NCBI GenBank assembly: GCA_959608885.1
Contig: CAUHSG010000009.1
Coordinates: forward strand, 1-64,000
DNA: 64,000 nucleotides
From: an uncultured Coriobacteriia bacterium
GTDB taxonomy: Bacteria; Actinomycetota; Coriobacteriia; Coriobacteriales; QAMH01
Reading direction: 5' to 3'
Shown here: piece after piece, positions 27,789 through 37,389 of the stretch
How the letters are laid out: the number at the start of each line of letters is the position of its first letter
Numbering within the stretch: the stretch's first letter is position 1
Made by a program: the position numbers and the translations under genes
Notes under the pieces: generated by a model
Told to the model about the DNA's origin: nothing
What the model saw: only the letters and a program-made list of their open reading frames with translations
Database searches by the model: none

Positions 27789-28086
27789 GTGCTATTTCCT
27801 CGATGGAGCTCTGAAGGAGCTTGATTCGATAGTCGCGTATTTGCGATCCGCGGCCGATGGCCCGACCGCGGCTTCGTCTTTCCTGAAAGAGCTCGAAAGG
27901 CAAATAGGCATAACCTGCGAGAATCCGGAAGCGCATGAGCTGTCGAGAGTGCCCAAGCTCGCGTCTCTCGGTTACCGGACGATGCTCATCAAGTCGTATG
28001 TCGCCCTCTACTTCATCCAGGATAACGCCGTCTTCATCGCCCATATCTTTCATCAGCGGCAAGACTACGCCCGCCTGCTGTTCTAG
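27778..28086 (+). CDS. RelE/ParE-family toxin
   Basis: 102 aa, normal length. The N-terminal YFLDGALKELDSIVAYL helix, a central GYRTMLIKSYVALYFI strand region and the closing IFHQRQDYARLLF match RelE/ParE toxins that pair with Phd/YefM. I cannot tell from sequence whether it cleaves mRNA on the ribosome (RelE-like) or poisons gyrase (ParE-like). Co-transcribed with the antitoxin. Confidence 0.87.
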   Translation: MACECYFLDGALKELDSIVAYLRSAADGPTAASSFLKELERQIGITCENPEAHELSRVPKLASLGYRTMLIKSYVALYFIQDNAVFIAHIFHQRQDYARLLF

Positions 28087-28181
28087 CGAGGCCATCTCGG
28101 GCGGGTCTGGCCAGACCAGATAAGACAGCAATGGGGCAGATCCCGCCGGGCTGCTTTTGTCTCATCAGCAGGCGCCGCAAG

Positions 28182-28220
28182 AAAATGAGACAGTTCGGTC
28201 AGGCCAAACTGTCTCGTTTT
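28182..28220. terminator. TGAGACA-type palindrome acting as pilT terminator
   Basis: aaaatgagacagtt and aactgtctcgtttt form a long stem around a ggtcaggcc loop, with A and T runs on either side. It lies 12 nt past the pilT stop on the - strand. It is one of five copies of a dispersed family in this window. Confidence 0.8.
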
Positions 28221-28231
28221 CGTTTATCTGC

Positions 28232-29311
<1,080 letters not shown>

Positions 29312-29322
29312 CTCTTCCTTCC

Positions 29323-29772
29323 CTACATGCCCGACCAAAGGGTATCGGTCTCGGCGCTGTTAACCTTTGCTGTCATGTTCCACTTGGCGATGCGGTAGCC
29401 GTTTCCCTCGAGTGCCACGGCGATGTCGAGCAGACGCCCGTTGGGGCAGGCGAACTGAGCGGTGACGGTGTCGTTCTCGAGGGCAGCGGTGACGGTGACG
29501 TCAGCGTTATCCGCTTGCACCTGGGCGGCGATGGTCGTGACGGCTTGTGCGGAGGGGAGCCCCGCGGAGGCGTCGACGAGGCCGACGAACTGCTGGGCCG
29601 CCGACTCGGCGGCGTATTGCTGCGTGACGGAATCCGCCTGCATCTGGGCGAGACTATCCGACGCGCGTGACGTGTTGACCGCGAGCACCGCGAGGGTAGC
29701 GAGGCAGATCACCGCGATGAGGGCGAACAGCGAGATGGGGCCGATGCGCACGGATGGCGTGGAGTCGTTCAT
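29323..29772 (-). CDS. Pilin-like membrane-anchored protein
   Basis: 149 aa with one N-terminal hydrophobic segment (PISLFALIAVICLATLAVLAV) and an Ala/Thr-rich extracytoplasmic part. The shape and position suit a minor pilin or pilus assembly factor, but no class III signal peptide motif is clear. Its start overlaps the upstream stop by 4 nt (ATGA), so translation is coupled. No family recognised. Confidence 0.7.
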   Translation of the reverse strand: MNDSTPSVRIGPISLFALIAVICLATLAVLAVNTSRASDSLAQMQADSVTQQYAAESAAQQFVGLVDASAGLPSAQAVTTIAAQVQADNADVTVTAALENDTVTAQFACPNGRLLDIAVALEGNGYRIAKWNMTAKVNSAETDTLWSGM

Positions 29773-30170
29773 CGGCTCACCCCGCTTACGTAGCGTGCCG
29801 TGTCGAGCGTGTAGACCTCGACGTCGTCGACGGTCGCCGTGATGTGCGCCCGGTAGAGGGTGCCGCCGGTCATGGACTCGGGGGTGACTTCGCAGGTGAC
29901 GGCGAGCTTGTCATTGACGATGTCGAGATTGGTGGCCAGTGGGTCTGCCGAGAAGCGCTCGGCGATGTTGCCGGCAGATGCCACGGCGCGCTCGAGGTCG
30001 AGGCTATTTTGCGCCACGATGGCCGAGCCCACGTAGAGCCGCACGATGACGGCGAAGGAGACGATGAGGAAGACGAAGAGCACGAGGGTCTCGATGATGA
30101 AGGCGCGGTTGCCCCGACGGCTGCGACGGGGAGCCCGTGGTTGCTCGATATGCCGTGTGACTGTGCCCAT
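29769..30170 (-). CDS. Pilin-like protein with basic N-terminus
   Basis: 133 aa. An Arg-rich cytoplasmic start (APRRSRRGNRAFIIETL) runs into a hydrophobic helix (VLFVFLIVSFAVIVRLYV), then a soluble beta-rich domain. The RGNRAFIIETLV stretch, with E four residues after F, resembles a type IV prepilin processing site. Probable minor pilin. It overlaps both neighbours by a few bases. Confidence 0.72.
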   Translation of the reverse strand: MGTVTRHIEQPRAPRRSRRGNRAFIIETLVLFVFLIVSFAVIVRLYVGSAIVAQNSLDLERAVASAGNIAERFSADPLATNLDIVNDKLAVTCEVTPESMTGGTLYRAHITATVDDVEVYTLDTARYVSGVSR

Positions 30171-30685
30171 CAGGAGCCTCCTTGCATGGCGCGCAGGGCT
30201 ATGTCCGTCCTGCCCTGGTCGGTCACGATGGTGAGCAGTCCGTTCTTGTACGCCAGGTCGAACTTGGACGACTTCGACAATTTGACTGCCTTACCGGGCT
30301 CATACGGGGTACCTGCAACTGCATATTCTTGGACAACATTGCCTTTATAGAGGTACATTCTCGTCTCGTAGTTGCCATTGGGCAGGTATTCCATGAGGAC
30401 GAGGGAGTTGCCCTCGGGACCCGTGCCGACCCATACGGCGCTCGTTCCGTCGATGGAGCGGACGTTGTTCGCGAGGAACTGCATGCCGAGACGATCCTCG
30501 TTGGCCTGCATCTGCACGGATGCGACGCGCTGGTAGACGGTGACGCCCGTGACAAGTGCGATGAGCAAGATACCCAATATGACCAACATGAGGATGCCCA
30601 CGAAAAGATTATGCTGCCGTCCAGCGCGCTTATCGTTGCGTATGGTAGCCATTGCGCTGACTATGTCCATGTTAGTCTGTCTCAT
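30170..30685 (-). CDS. DUF4860-like pilus protein
   Basis: 171 aa. A hydrophobic segment (FVGILMLVILGILLIALVTGV) near residue 30 anchors a beta-rich domain with NSLVLMEYLPNGNYETRMYL. From memory this fits DUF4860 proteins found in small type IV pilus operons of Coriobacteriia and Firmicutes. Probable minor pilin; start and stop overlap the flanking genes. Confidence 0.7.
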   Translation of the reverse strand: MRQTNMDIVSAMATIRNDKRAGRQHNLFVGILMLVILGILLIALVTGVTVYQRVASVQMQANEDRLGMQFLANNVRSIDGTSAVWVGTGPEGNSLVLMEYLPNGNYETRMYLYKGNVVQEYAVAGTPYEPGKAVKLSKSSKFDLAYKNGLLTIVTDQGRTDIALRAMQGGS

Positions 30686-31008
30686 CGCGCCACCACCGTC
30701 ACCGTGGGGGGTACGTTATCGGCAAACCACTCGTAGTTGACGGTGTAGTCGTTGCGGTTGATCGCCAGACCGTAGACGTCCTCGAGATGGGATATGGAGG
30801 CCGGGTAGGAGCCCTCGATGGCATAGCACTGTGCGGCGCTCGCCAGGACGGTCGAGCGGATGGATGCCGCGCTCTGCTCGCGCGCGGCGTGTTGGAACGC
30901 GCCGATCGCCCAGACGAGCAACGCGATGGCCACCGCGACGAGCAGCACGGCGCGGATGCGCCGGATGCGGCGCCTGCGAATCTCGTATGTGCTGAGCTCG
31001 CGGTACAT
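30682..31008 (-). CDS. Small pilin-like protein
   Basis: 108 aa. Arg-rich N-terminus, hydrophobic helix (VLLVAVAIALLVWAIGAF), then a helix with AAQCYAIEGSYPASISHL. The YAxEGxYPxSxxxL pattern is common in pilin-like proteins. No consensus prepilin glycine-cleavage site is clear. It lies between pilC (9 nt upstream) and the DUF4860-like gene. Confidence 0.72.
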   Translation of the reverse strand: MYRELSTYEIRRRRIRRIRAVLLVAVAIALLVWAIGAFQHAAREQSAASIRSTVLASAAQCYAIEGSYPASISHLEDVYGLAINRNDYTVNYEWFADNVPPTVTVVAR

Positions 31009-31017
31009 CGCCGGTGC

Positions 31018-32070
31018 CTATCCAATCGATCCCATGATGCCGATGAGCGGGAGCATGACCGAGATGAGCGTGCCACCGACCGCGATGGTGAGCAATGCGG
31101 CGAGCAGGGGCTCGATGCGGTCGAGCGCGCGGTCGAGCTGGGCCGTTGAGTCGTCGAAGAGCATGACCGACAGGTCCGCGAGCACGTCGTCGACCGAACC
31201 GGCGTGCGCGCCAGCGGTGAGCATGTGCGCATAGAGCGGGTCGAGGATGTCGGCCTCGGTGAACGCCTGGGGCAGACTGCGCGGGTTCTCGAGGTCCTCC
31301 ATGGCATCCAGGGCGTACTCGAGGCGGGCCCTGAGCCTGCCGTGACGTACGGTCTCGAGTGCCTGGCGCATGGCCGTTTCGGTGGTGATGCCGGCGGCGA
31401 TGTAGGTGGCGAGCGCCGAGGTGAAGCGCGAGAGCGCGAGCTCGTACATGGCCTGGCGCGTGCTCGGGATGCGTTCGAAGATCGCGAGGACGCGTTCGCG
31501 CCCGGACTGGGTGCGGCTCGCAGCGAAGAGGAAGATGGCGACGATGGCGCAGACCACGGTGATGACGAAGGCGACCCAGCCGATGACGATGGACGCGAGC
31601 GCCATGCTCGACGAGGCTGCGGTCAGCGAGCCCGACGTTGACTCGTAGACGTTGGCGAACACAGGGAGGATGACGACGACGGTTGCCGCGAGGATGATGG
31701 CCATGATGCAGAGCAGCGCGGCGGGATAGGCCACGGAGCTGCGAATCTTCTGGAAGGTGCGGTCCTCCTCGCCGTAGTAGACCTCGAGCGTGCGTAGAAC
31801 CGACTCAAGACGGCCGGATTGCTCGCCGGTCTGGACCATGTCGATGACATGGCCGGGGAAGGCGCCGGTGGTCTCCATCGACCGGGAAAGCGATTCGCCC
31901 GCGATGAGGCCGCGGTACATGCCGACACATGCCGTCTTGAAGCGCGATTCCTCGCGGTTTTCCGCGAGCAGGTGGACGGCCTCGTCGATTTGCAGGCCCG
32001 CGGAGAGCATGGTCGCGACGCTCCCGCACAAGGCGGAAAGCGCGCCGCTATCGAGCAGTTTAGCTGCCAT
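31018..32070 (-). CDS. pilC: Type IV pilus inner-membrane platform protein PilC/GspF
   Basis: 350 aa, close to family length. Two T2SSF domains: an N-terminal MLSAGLQIDEAVHLL and a C-terminal YIAAGITTETAMRQAL repeat the family pattern. Membrane segments lie near 120-140, 160-190 and the C-terminus. It is the cytoplasmic-membrane platform on which pilins assemble, working with PilB and PilT. gcgagga precedes the ATG. The transglutaminase-like gene lies 72 nt upstream on the same strand. Confidence 0.9.
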   Translation of the reverse strand: MAAKLLDSGALSALCGSVATMLSAGLQIDEAVHLLAENREESRFKTACVGMYRGLIAGESLSRSMETTGAFPGHVIDMVQTGEQSGRLESVLRTLEVYYGEEDRTFQKIRSSVAYPAALLCIMAIILAATVVVILPVFANVYESTSGSLTAASSSMALASIVIGWVAFVITVVCAIVAIFLFAASRTQSGRERVLAIFERIPSTRQAMYELALSRFTSALATYIAAGITTETAMRQALETVRHGRLRARLEYALDAMEDLENPRSLPQAFTEADILDPLYAHMLTAGAHAGSVDDVLADLSVMLFDDSTAQLDRALDRIEPLLAALLTIAVGGTLISVMLPLIGIMGSIG

Positions 32071-32142
32071 TGGTTTCCTCGCATCCCTCGTTTCGCATGG
32101 TACTCACTCTAATATACCTTCCCTCGTTGCCGGGGCAGATTT

Positions 32143-33156
32143 CTAATAAACATAGCGATCCCGATAACTTATTCCGTCACCGACGTACGCGTTGCCACCT
32201 TCGGTCGCGGCCAGGGTCAGGTCGACGCGCGACCACGTCTTGGGGTCGACTGTGAATTGGATGGAGTGCCAGGTCCCGTCGATGTAGACCATGATCCAGG
32301 CGTGATAGAAGTCGTCAGGCGAGACGTAGCCGGTGACGATCTGGGCCGGGATGCCGACGCTGCGCAGCATGGCCGCGCCCAGGGAGGCGTAGTCGAAGCA
32401 GATGCCGGACCCGCTCGAGAGCGTGGCATCCGGGTTGGGAATGTAGCCGGTGGACGTCGAGAGCTTCTCGGCCTTGGCGGTGTCGTAGGAGATGTTGTTC
32501 GCGATGAAGTCGCAGATGGCGCGCAGGGCGACCGCCTGGTTATCGGCACCGGCAGTGAGCTCGCGGGCCCTGCGGGTGGAGGCGCTGTTCTCGTCGAAGT
32601 CGCAGTAGAGATTGGGGTGCAGGAAGGGCTCGAGCCCGGTCTCGAGGTGCACGGGGACGCTCGTGGAGAGGAGCTCGACGTAGTTGTTGCCGCTCGTGTT
32701 CTGCATGACGCGGACGGTGTAGGTGCCATCGCCCATGTTCATGGGGACGAAGACGGGCGTGCCGTCACCGGGCATGTCGTAGTTGTAGCTTTGCTCGCCG
32801 CGGGTGACCTGGAGCTTGAGGCGTGACGAGCTGTTGCCGGTGGCGCCCACGTAGCCCTGGGAGGCCGAGGACGTGTCTATGGCGCAGTTGGGGCCCTGGA
32901 CGGCTGCCGACGAGTTGAAGGAGACGTCCTGGACGGAACCCGGGTCCGAGAACGCGGCGCCTTCGACGACCTCGTCCGCGCCGATGGGGGTCGAGCCGCC
33001 ACCCCCGCAGGCGGACAGCGAGGCGATGGCGAACAGGGCCGCGATAAGCGCGATGGTGGTCGCGGGCGCAAGGAAGCGACGCCGGGCCCGGGCGGTGCGC
33101 GGCGTGGCAAGCGCGCGGTGCGCGAGATGCGTTCTATGAGCCGGGAAGCGCGTCAA
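32143..33156 (-). CDS. Transglutaminase-like lipoprotein
   Basis: 337 aa with a TTG start preceded by gaaagg. An Arg-rich start and hydrophobic segment lead to a lipobox ending LSAC, so it should be a membrane lipoprotein. The C-terminal half is a transglutaminase-like domain with the Cys-His-Asp triad in order: GICFDYASLGAA, YHAWIMVYIDG and VDPKTW. Such domains may be cysteine proteases, amidases or crosslinkers; the substrate is unknown. It leads the pilus operon strand, so a role in pilus or envelope maturation is possible but inferred. Confidence 0.85.
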   Translation of the reverse strand: MTRFPAHRTHLAHRALATPRTARARRRFLAPATTIALIAALFAIASLSACGGGGSTPIGADEVVEGAAFSDPGSVQDVSFNSSAAVQGPNCAIDTSSASQGYVGATGNSSSRLKLQVTRGEQSYNYDMPGDGTPVFVPMNMGDGTYTVRVMQNTSGNNYVELLSTSVPVHLETGLEPFLHPNLYCDFDENSASTRRARELTAGADNQAVALRAICDFIANNISYDTAKAEKLSTSTGYIPNPDATLSSGSGICFDYASLGAAMLRSVGIPAQIVTGYVSPDDFYHAWIMVYIDGTWHSIQFTVDPKTWSRVDLTLAATEGGNAYVGDGISYRDRYVY

Positions 33157-33277
33157 CAGCGGCCTTTCGGACGAGTGCGTTGCCAGGCGAGTGCGTGGCG
33201 AATGCGACCATTATAGAAGACGCGCGTGATGTGGATGATGACACCGGGAAAACAAAACGGGGGAGACGGGTGACGAT

Positions 33278-33375
33278 GCCGACCAGACAAAAGCCGCCGG
33301 GGCAGAACTGTCTGGTTTCGAGGCACCTGTCTCGAAACCAGACAGTTCTGCCCCGGCGGCTTTTGTCTGGTCGGC
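33278..33375. repeat. Perfect 45-bp inverted repeat
   Basis: Arms 33278-33322 and 33331-33375 are exact reverse complements around the 8-nt loop gcacctgt. Each arm contains a 35-nt ACCAGACA...TGTCTGGT unit like that at 11674-11708, so the hairpin is two inverted copies of one repeat. It lies between the diverging transglutaminase and ettA genes. Confidence 0.96.
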
Positions 33376-33446
33376 GTCAGTAGGGCTTTACTGTGAGACA
33401 ATGGACGGACATGTTATTTACCCGGCAGCATGAGGAGGGGGCGGTC

Positions 33447-35126
33447 ATGCCCGAATTCATCTACCAGATGCACGACGCGCGCAAGGCGCATGGAAACAAG
33501 GTCATTCTGGACGAAGTGACCCTGAGCTTCTATCCGGGGGCCAAGATCGGCGTCGTCGGCCCCAACGGCATGGGCAAGTCGACGCTCCTCAAGATCATGG
33601 CCGGCCTCGAGGATGTGAGCAACGGCGAGGCACGACTCACGCCCGGCTTCACCGTCGGCATATTGCAGCAGGAGCCGGAGCTCGAGGAGGACAAGACCGT
33701 CATCGAGAACGTACGGCTCGCCTTTGGCGACATGCTCGCCAAGATCGAGCGCTTCAATCAGGTCTCTGCTGAGATGGCGGATCCCGATGCCGATTTCGAT
33801 GCCCTCATGGAAGAGATGGGGAAGCTCCAGGACGAGATCGATGCGGGCGACGGATGGGATCTCGACAGCCAACTCACGCAGGCGATGGACGCGTTGCAGC
33901 TGCCAGACCAAGAGGCACCTGTTAATGTTTTGTCAGGAGGCGAGCGAAGGCGCGTTGCACTTTGCAGGCTCCTGTTGGAAGCTCCGGATTTACTGTTGCT
34001 CGACGAGCCGACGAACCATCTGGATGCGGAATCCATGCTCTGGCTTGAGCAGTTCTTGAAGCGCTACGAGGGTGCCGTGCTCGCCGTGACGCACGACCGC
34101 TACTTCCTCGATAACGTTGCGGAGTGGATCTGCGAGGTGGATCGCGGACACTTGTATCCGTACAAGGGCAACTATTCCACCTATTTGGAAACGAAGGCCG
34201 CACGTCTGGAGGCCCAGGGGCAACAGGAGGCCAAGCTCGCCAAGAAGCTCGAGCGCGAGCTCGAGTGGGTGCGTTCGAGCCCCAAGGCGCGCCAGGCGAA
34301 GAGCAAGGCCCGTCTGGAGCGCTACGAGCAGATGGATGCTGAGGCACGCTCGATGAAGAAGGTGGATTTCACCGACATTCACATTCCTCCTGGTCCGCGA
34401 TTAGGCAATAAGGTGCTTATAGCTGATCACCTGAGCAAATCGTTCGGAGACCGCATGCTCATCGATGACTTGTCGTTCGAGCTGCCACGCAATGGCATCG
34501 TGGGCATCATCGGCCCCAACGGCGTGGGCAAGACGACGCTCTTCAAGTGCATCGTCGGTCTCGAGGAGCCGAGCGCGGGTACGCTCGACATCGGCGAGAC
34601 GGTCAAGATCGCTTACGTCGATCAGAACCGTGCCGGCATCGATCCCGACAAGTCGCTGTGGGAGGTCGTCTCGGACGGCCTGGATGTCATTCAGGTGGGG
34701 GAGACGGAGGTGCCCAGCCGCGCCTACGTTGCCGGTTTCGGCTTCAAAGGTCAGGACCAGAGCAAACCTGCCGGCGTGCTCTCGGGCGGCGAGCGCAACC
34801 GTCTCAACCTCGCGTTGACGCTCAAGCAGGGTGGCAACCTGCTGCTGCTCGATGAGCCCACGAACGACTTGGATACCGAGACGCTGGCGAGTCTCGAGGA
34901 AGCCCTGCTCGCGTTTTCGGGCTGCGCGGTCATCACGAGTCATGACCGCTGGTTCCTCGACAGGATTGCAACGCACATCCTGGCATGGGAAGGCACGGAG
35001 GAGAATCCGGGTGCCTGGTATTGGTTCGAAGGCAACTTTGACTCGTACCAGAAGAACCGCGTCGAGCGCCTAGGCGAAGTTGCCTCGCGTCCGCATCGTG
35101 TGTACCGAAAGCTCACGAGGGACTAA
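33447..35126 (+). CDS. ettA: ABC-F translational ATPase EttA
   Basis: 559 aa from the ATG at 33447, chosen because gaggagggg precedes it and the protein then begins MPEFIYQM, as EttA does. Two ATPase halves are complete: GPNGMGKST, LSGGERRR and DEPTNHLD in the first, GPNGVGKTT, LSGGERNR and DEPTNDLD in the second. The charged linker between them is the ribosome-binding region of ABC-F proteins. EttA binds the ribosomal E site and throttles early translation by energy state. There are no membrane segments. The surrounding DNA is repeat-rich, but the gene is intact. Confidence 0.93.
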   Translation: MPEFIYQMHDARKAHGNKVILDEVTLSFYPGAKIGVVGPNGMGKSTLLKIMAGLEDVSNGEARLTPGFTVGILQQEPELEEDKTVIENVRLAFGDMLAKIERFNQVSAEMADPDADFDALMEEMGKLQDEIDAGDGWDLDSQLTQAMDALQLPDQEAPVNVLSGGERRRVALCRLLLEAPDLLLLDEPTNHLDAESMLWLEQFLKRYEGAVLAVTHDRYFLDNVAEWICEVDRGHLYPYKGNYSTYLETKAARLEAQGQQEAKLAKKLERELEWVRSSPKARQAKSKARLERYEQMDAEARSMKKVDFTDIHIPPGPRLGNKVLIADHLSKSFGDRMLIDDLSFELPRNGIVGIIGPNGVGKTTLFKCIVGLEEPSAGTLDIGETVKIAYVDQNRAGIDPDKSLWEVVSDGLDVIQVGETEVPSRAYVAGFGFKGQDQSKPAGVLSGGERNRLNLALTLKQGGNLLLLDEPTNDLDTETLASLEEALLAFSGCAVITSHDRWFLDRIATHILAWEGTEENPGAWYWFEGNFDSYQKNRVERLGEVASRPHRVYRKLTRD

Positions 35127-35289
35127 GTGCAGACAATCTAATCAGAAGGTCTGAGCACAAGCGCAATTCATTGCATAATTGGATAAAAAGACTAGTACAG
35201 AAGCTATATGTAACACATTGCATTAGTAAATAAATGCAACAAGCAATATATTGCTCAAAATATCCTTTTTCGCAGATTCAATGATTGTC

Positions 35290-35322
35290 ATGAGACAACT
35301 TGGTCAGACCAGACTGTCTCAT
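35290..35322. repeat. TGAGACA-type palindrome, copy B
   Basis: Outer arms atgagaca and tgtctcat enclose an inner tggtcagacca palindrome. It belongs to a five-copy family with 28182, 35345, 35541 and 57559. Confidence 0.9.
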
Positions 35323-35344
35323 TATCGACAGGAGCCGTTTATGG

Positions 35345-35377
35345 ATGGGACAGCGTGGTCAGACTAAACTGTCCCAT
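35345..35377. repeat. TGAGACA-type palindrome, copy C
   Basis: Outer arms atgggaca and tgtcccat surround ggtcagacta. Both arms changed together relative to copy B (gaga to ggga, tctc to tccc), so pairing is kept. Confidence 0.88.
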
Positions 35378-35540
35378 TTGTTTCTGGAGCCAGTTAGAAA
35401 TTAGAAGTGTATCAGAGGACTGGAAGAGATAACTCGGTGAATTAAGCGCCTTGCTTTTGGTGGGTACCATTTTAAGCTGACTCGCGGTCCTGGCTCTCGC
35501 TCAATTCAGATATCTATTTATTAGCTGGTGCCTATAAATA

Positions 35541-35572
35541 TGAGGCGGCTTGGTCTGACCAGATTGTCTCAT
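35541..35572. repeat. TGAGACA-type palindrome, copy D
   Basis: tgaggc...tgtctca arms enclose tggtctgacca. The stem is slightly degenerate. Confidence 0.8.
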
Positions 35573-35956
35573 TAACTAGTGGTACCTTTTGAAAATAAAC
35601 GAAATTGAGACAGGAGCTCAAGCGAAAACGGCTTTGCCTATAGGTGCCGTAACAAATTTGCTTAATTGACTTATTGCTTCATTATAATAACCGGCACCTG
35701 TGAATAACAAAGTAAATAATCAAAGTATTTACCATATATTTATACAGGTATCGGTCGAAAAATAGGGTAGAAAGTGACACATGTCATCGAGCTTGGAGTT
35801 GCTTATACGTACGCTTTGCACCGGTTTGTGAGCAAGGCAAACGCAGGGCATGACAAAATGTCTCTGGCATCATCTGTCACGTAAAGCGACATTATGTCTC
35901 TGGTCATTTGTCCCTGTAGGTTCCGGCAGTAAATTGTTCGTACGAGAAATTATGTC

Positions 35957-35980
35957 CAGGTTCCTAACGGAACCTGTTTT
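35957..35980 (+). terminator. Hairpin with short T-run in gene-free region
   Basis: caggttcc and ggaacctg form an 8-bp stem around taac, followed by tttt. No recognised gene precedes it within 800 nt. Confidence 0.5.
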
Positions 35981-37389
35981 CGGGACAGAAAGACAATTCG
36001 ACTGGTACGTGTTTGGTAGATAGCAGGGACGAGGTCAAATCCAGACCGAGAATTTTTTAAAAAAATGGACGTATAGCACGGTTTAGAAAAATGTTTTTCA
36101 ATTGCTAGTCCGAGCAGGAATGTTTCATTCGGCGAACGGCTCGAAAACGACCCATTCTTTTGCCCTCAGGAGCCGTTTTGAGAGGGAGAGTGGAGTAATT
36201 ACGCCCTCAAGCAGACAAAACGCTTTAGAAGCCAAAATACTGCGTTTTACGGGCAATTCGTACTTTTTCACGCGAGGGGGAGTCCATTTCGATCTCCCCC
36301 TTCGCCATCTTCCGAAACCGATTCGTCCTCTTTCGTAACGGAGCCTGACGAAATCAAGTTCTCTTGCTAGGTGTTCCGTAGGCACCGATTGATTTTCCGA
36401 TTCCGTGCCAGGATGTCGCCTCGGGGAAAGCGGAAAGGGGGCAGCGTATAGGCCCTGGCGAACAATTTAGGATAAATGCCTAATTATTAATACTCCCTTA
36501 TATCCACCTCAGTAGAGGGCAGGAGAAGGAGGGTAGGGTACATATTATCTAAGACACAATTCTTCTCTGTGTCCATAAGAAAATTCCGGTTTTCTGCATC
36601 GGAATAATGAGGTTGAATCTTCCTCACAAATCGAAGTTGGGCATGTTAGCAGGATATGAAAAAAGTGGGAAGATAGCATAAGACGCTGCTATCAGGGCAA
36701 CGCAAAACAACACTGCTATATCGCAGTGCGTAGCTCGAATGGAGCCAGGGGAGGGATTATATACGTAATTACCCCGCTGACCTCGTATAGCATAGGTGCT
36801 AGCAATGCTGCGCTAGCTTTAGCAGCTCTGCTAAATCTCTCTCGAAATTGATCTATTTGGTTTCAGATCTACGTTTCTTACCTTTGACACGTAACGGCAT
36901 TCTTTCGAATGCCGTTCAGAGAGCTGGTTTTGTGCCGATGTTTTTGGTCGCCCAATACTGTGTTTAACCAGCTCTTTGACGTATCGTGGACGAATTATAC
37001 GCACATAAACAGGAAATGCAAGAGGAGAATTATCTTAGTCAATATAGGTAAATAAGCCCATCATTTAGATTATGAATCTACAAAACCACAGGTAGAAGTC
37101 ATATATTTTGCTTTGGCCTTAGTAATAATTAATTAGATTATCATTCCAATTCATATGATTTCCATAACTTACCCATGTGGGTAATTAAGACTGAGATCGG
37201 CTTTTGTAGCAAAGATGCTTGTATAGCAATTTCACAAGACTTTGTGCCCGAAAAAATTCTGATTGCTACATATTGTGTTCTTATCTTGCTATCACTTACA
37301 CTCCGGACGTGTATCCGGTCATGCTGGATACATCTGCATAAGCAGACGCTTGTTATGTGGTTAGAACGTAGTTTTATTGAGGTCAGAAA
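35981..37389. other. Gene-free region with many hairpins
   Basis: No convincing gene. Visible structure: a gggggag/ctccccc hairpin (36276-36300), three short hairpins in a row (36553-36573, 36583-36605, 36608-36626), a tttagcag/ctgctaaa palindrome (36818-36835) and the two-stem element at 36893-36979. Composition is AT-rich. It may hold a non-coding RNA or a long leader for the gene at 37390. Confidence 0.5.
36893..36979 (+). ncRNA. Candidate structured RNA or cis element
   Basis: A perfect hairpin (aacggcatt/aatgccgtt, 36893-36916) is followed by a longer stem in which 36916-36929 pairs with 36966-36979 (core agagctggtt/aaccagctct, one G-U pair) around a 36-nt loop. No T-run follows. I match it to no known family. 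Confidence 0.35.

Noticed and set aside
36102..36338. 78-codon open frame in the gene-free region
   Set aside because: It spans a strong hairpin, lacks a ribosome site and shows no recognisable protein features.
36553..36626. Three adjacent hairpins as a tRNA cloverleaf or T-box
   Set aside because: No acceptor stem closes them and the T-box motif is absent.
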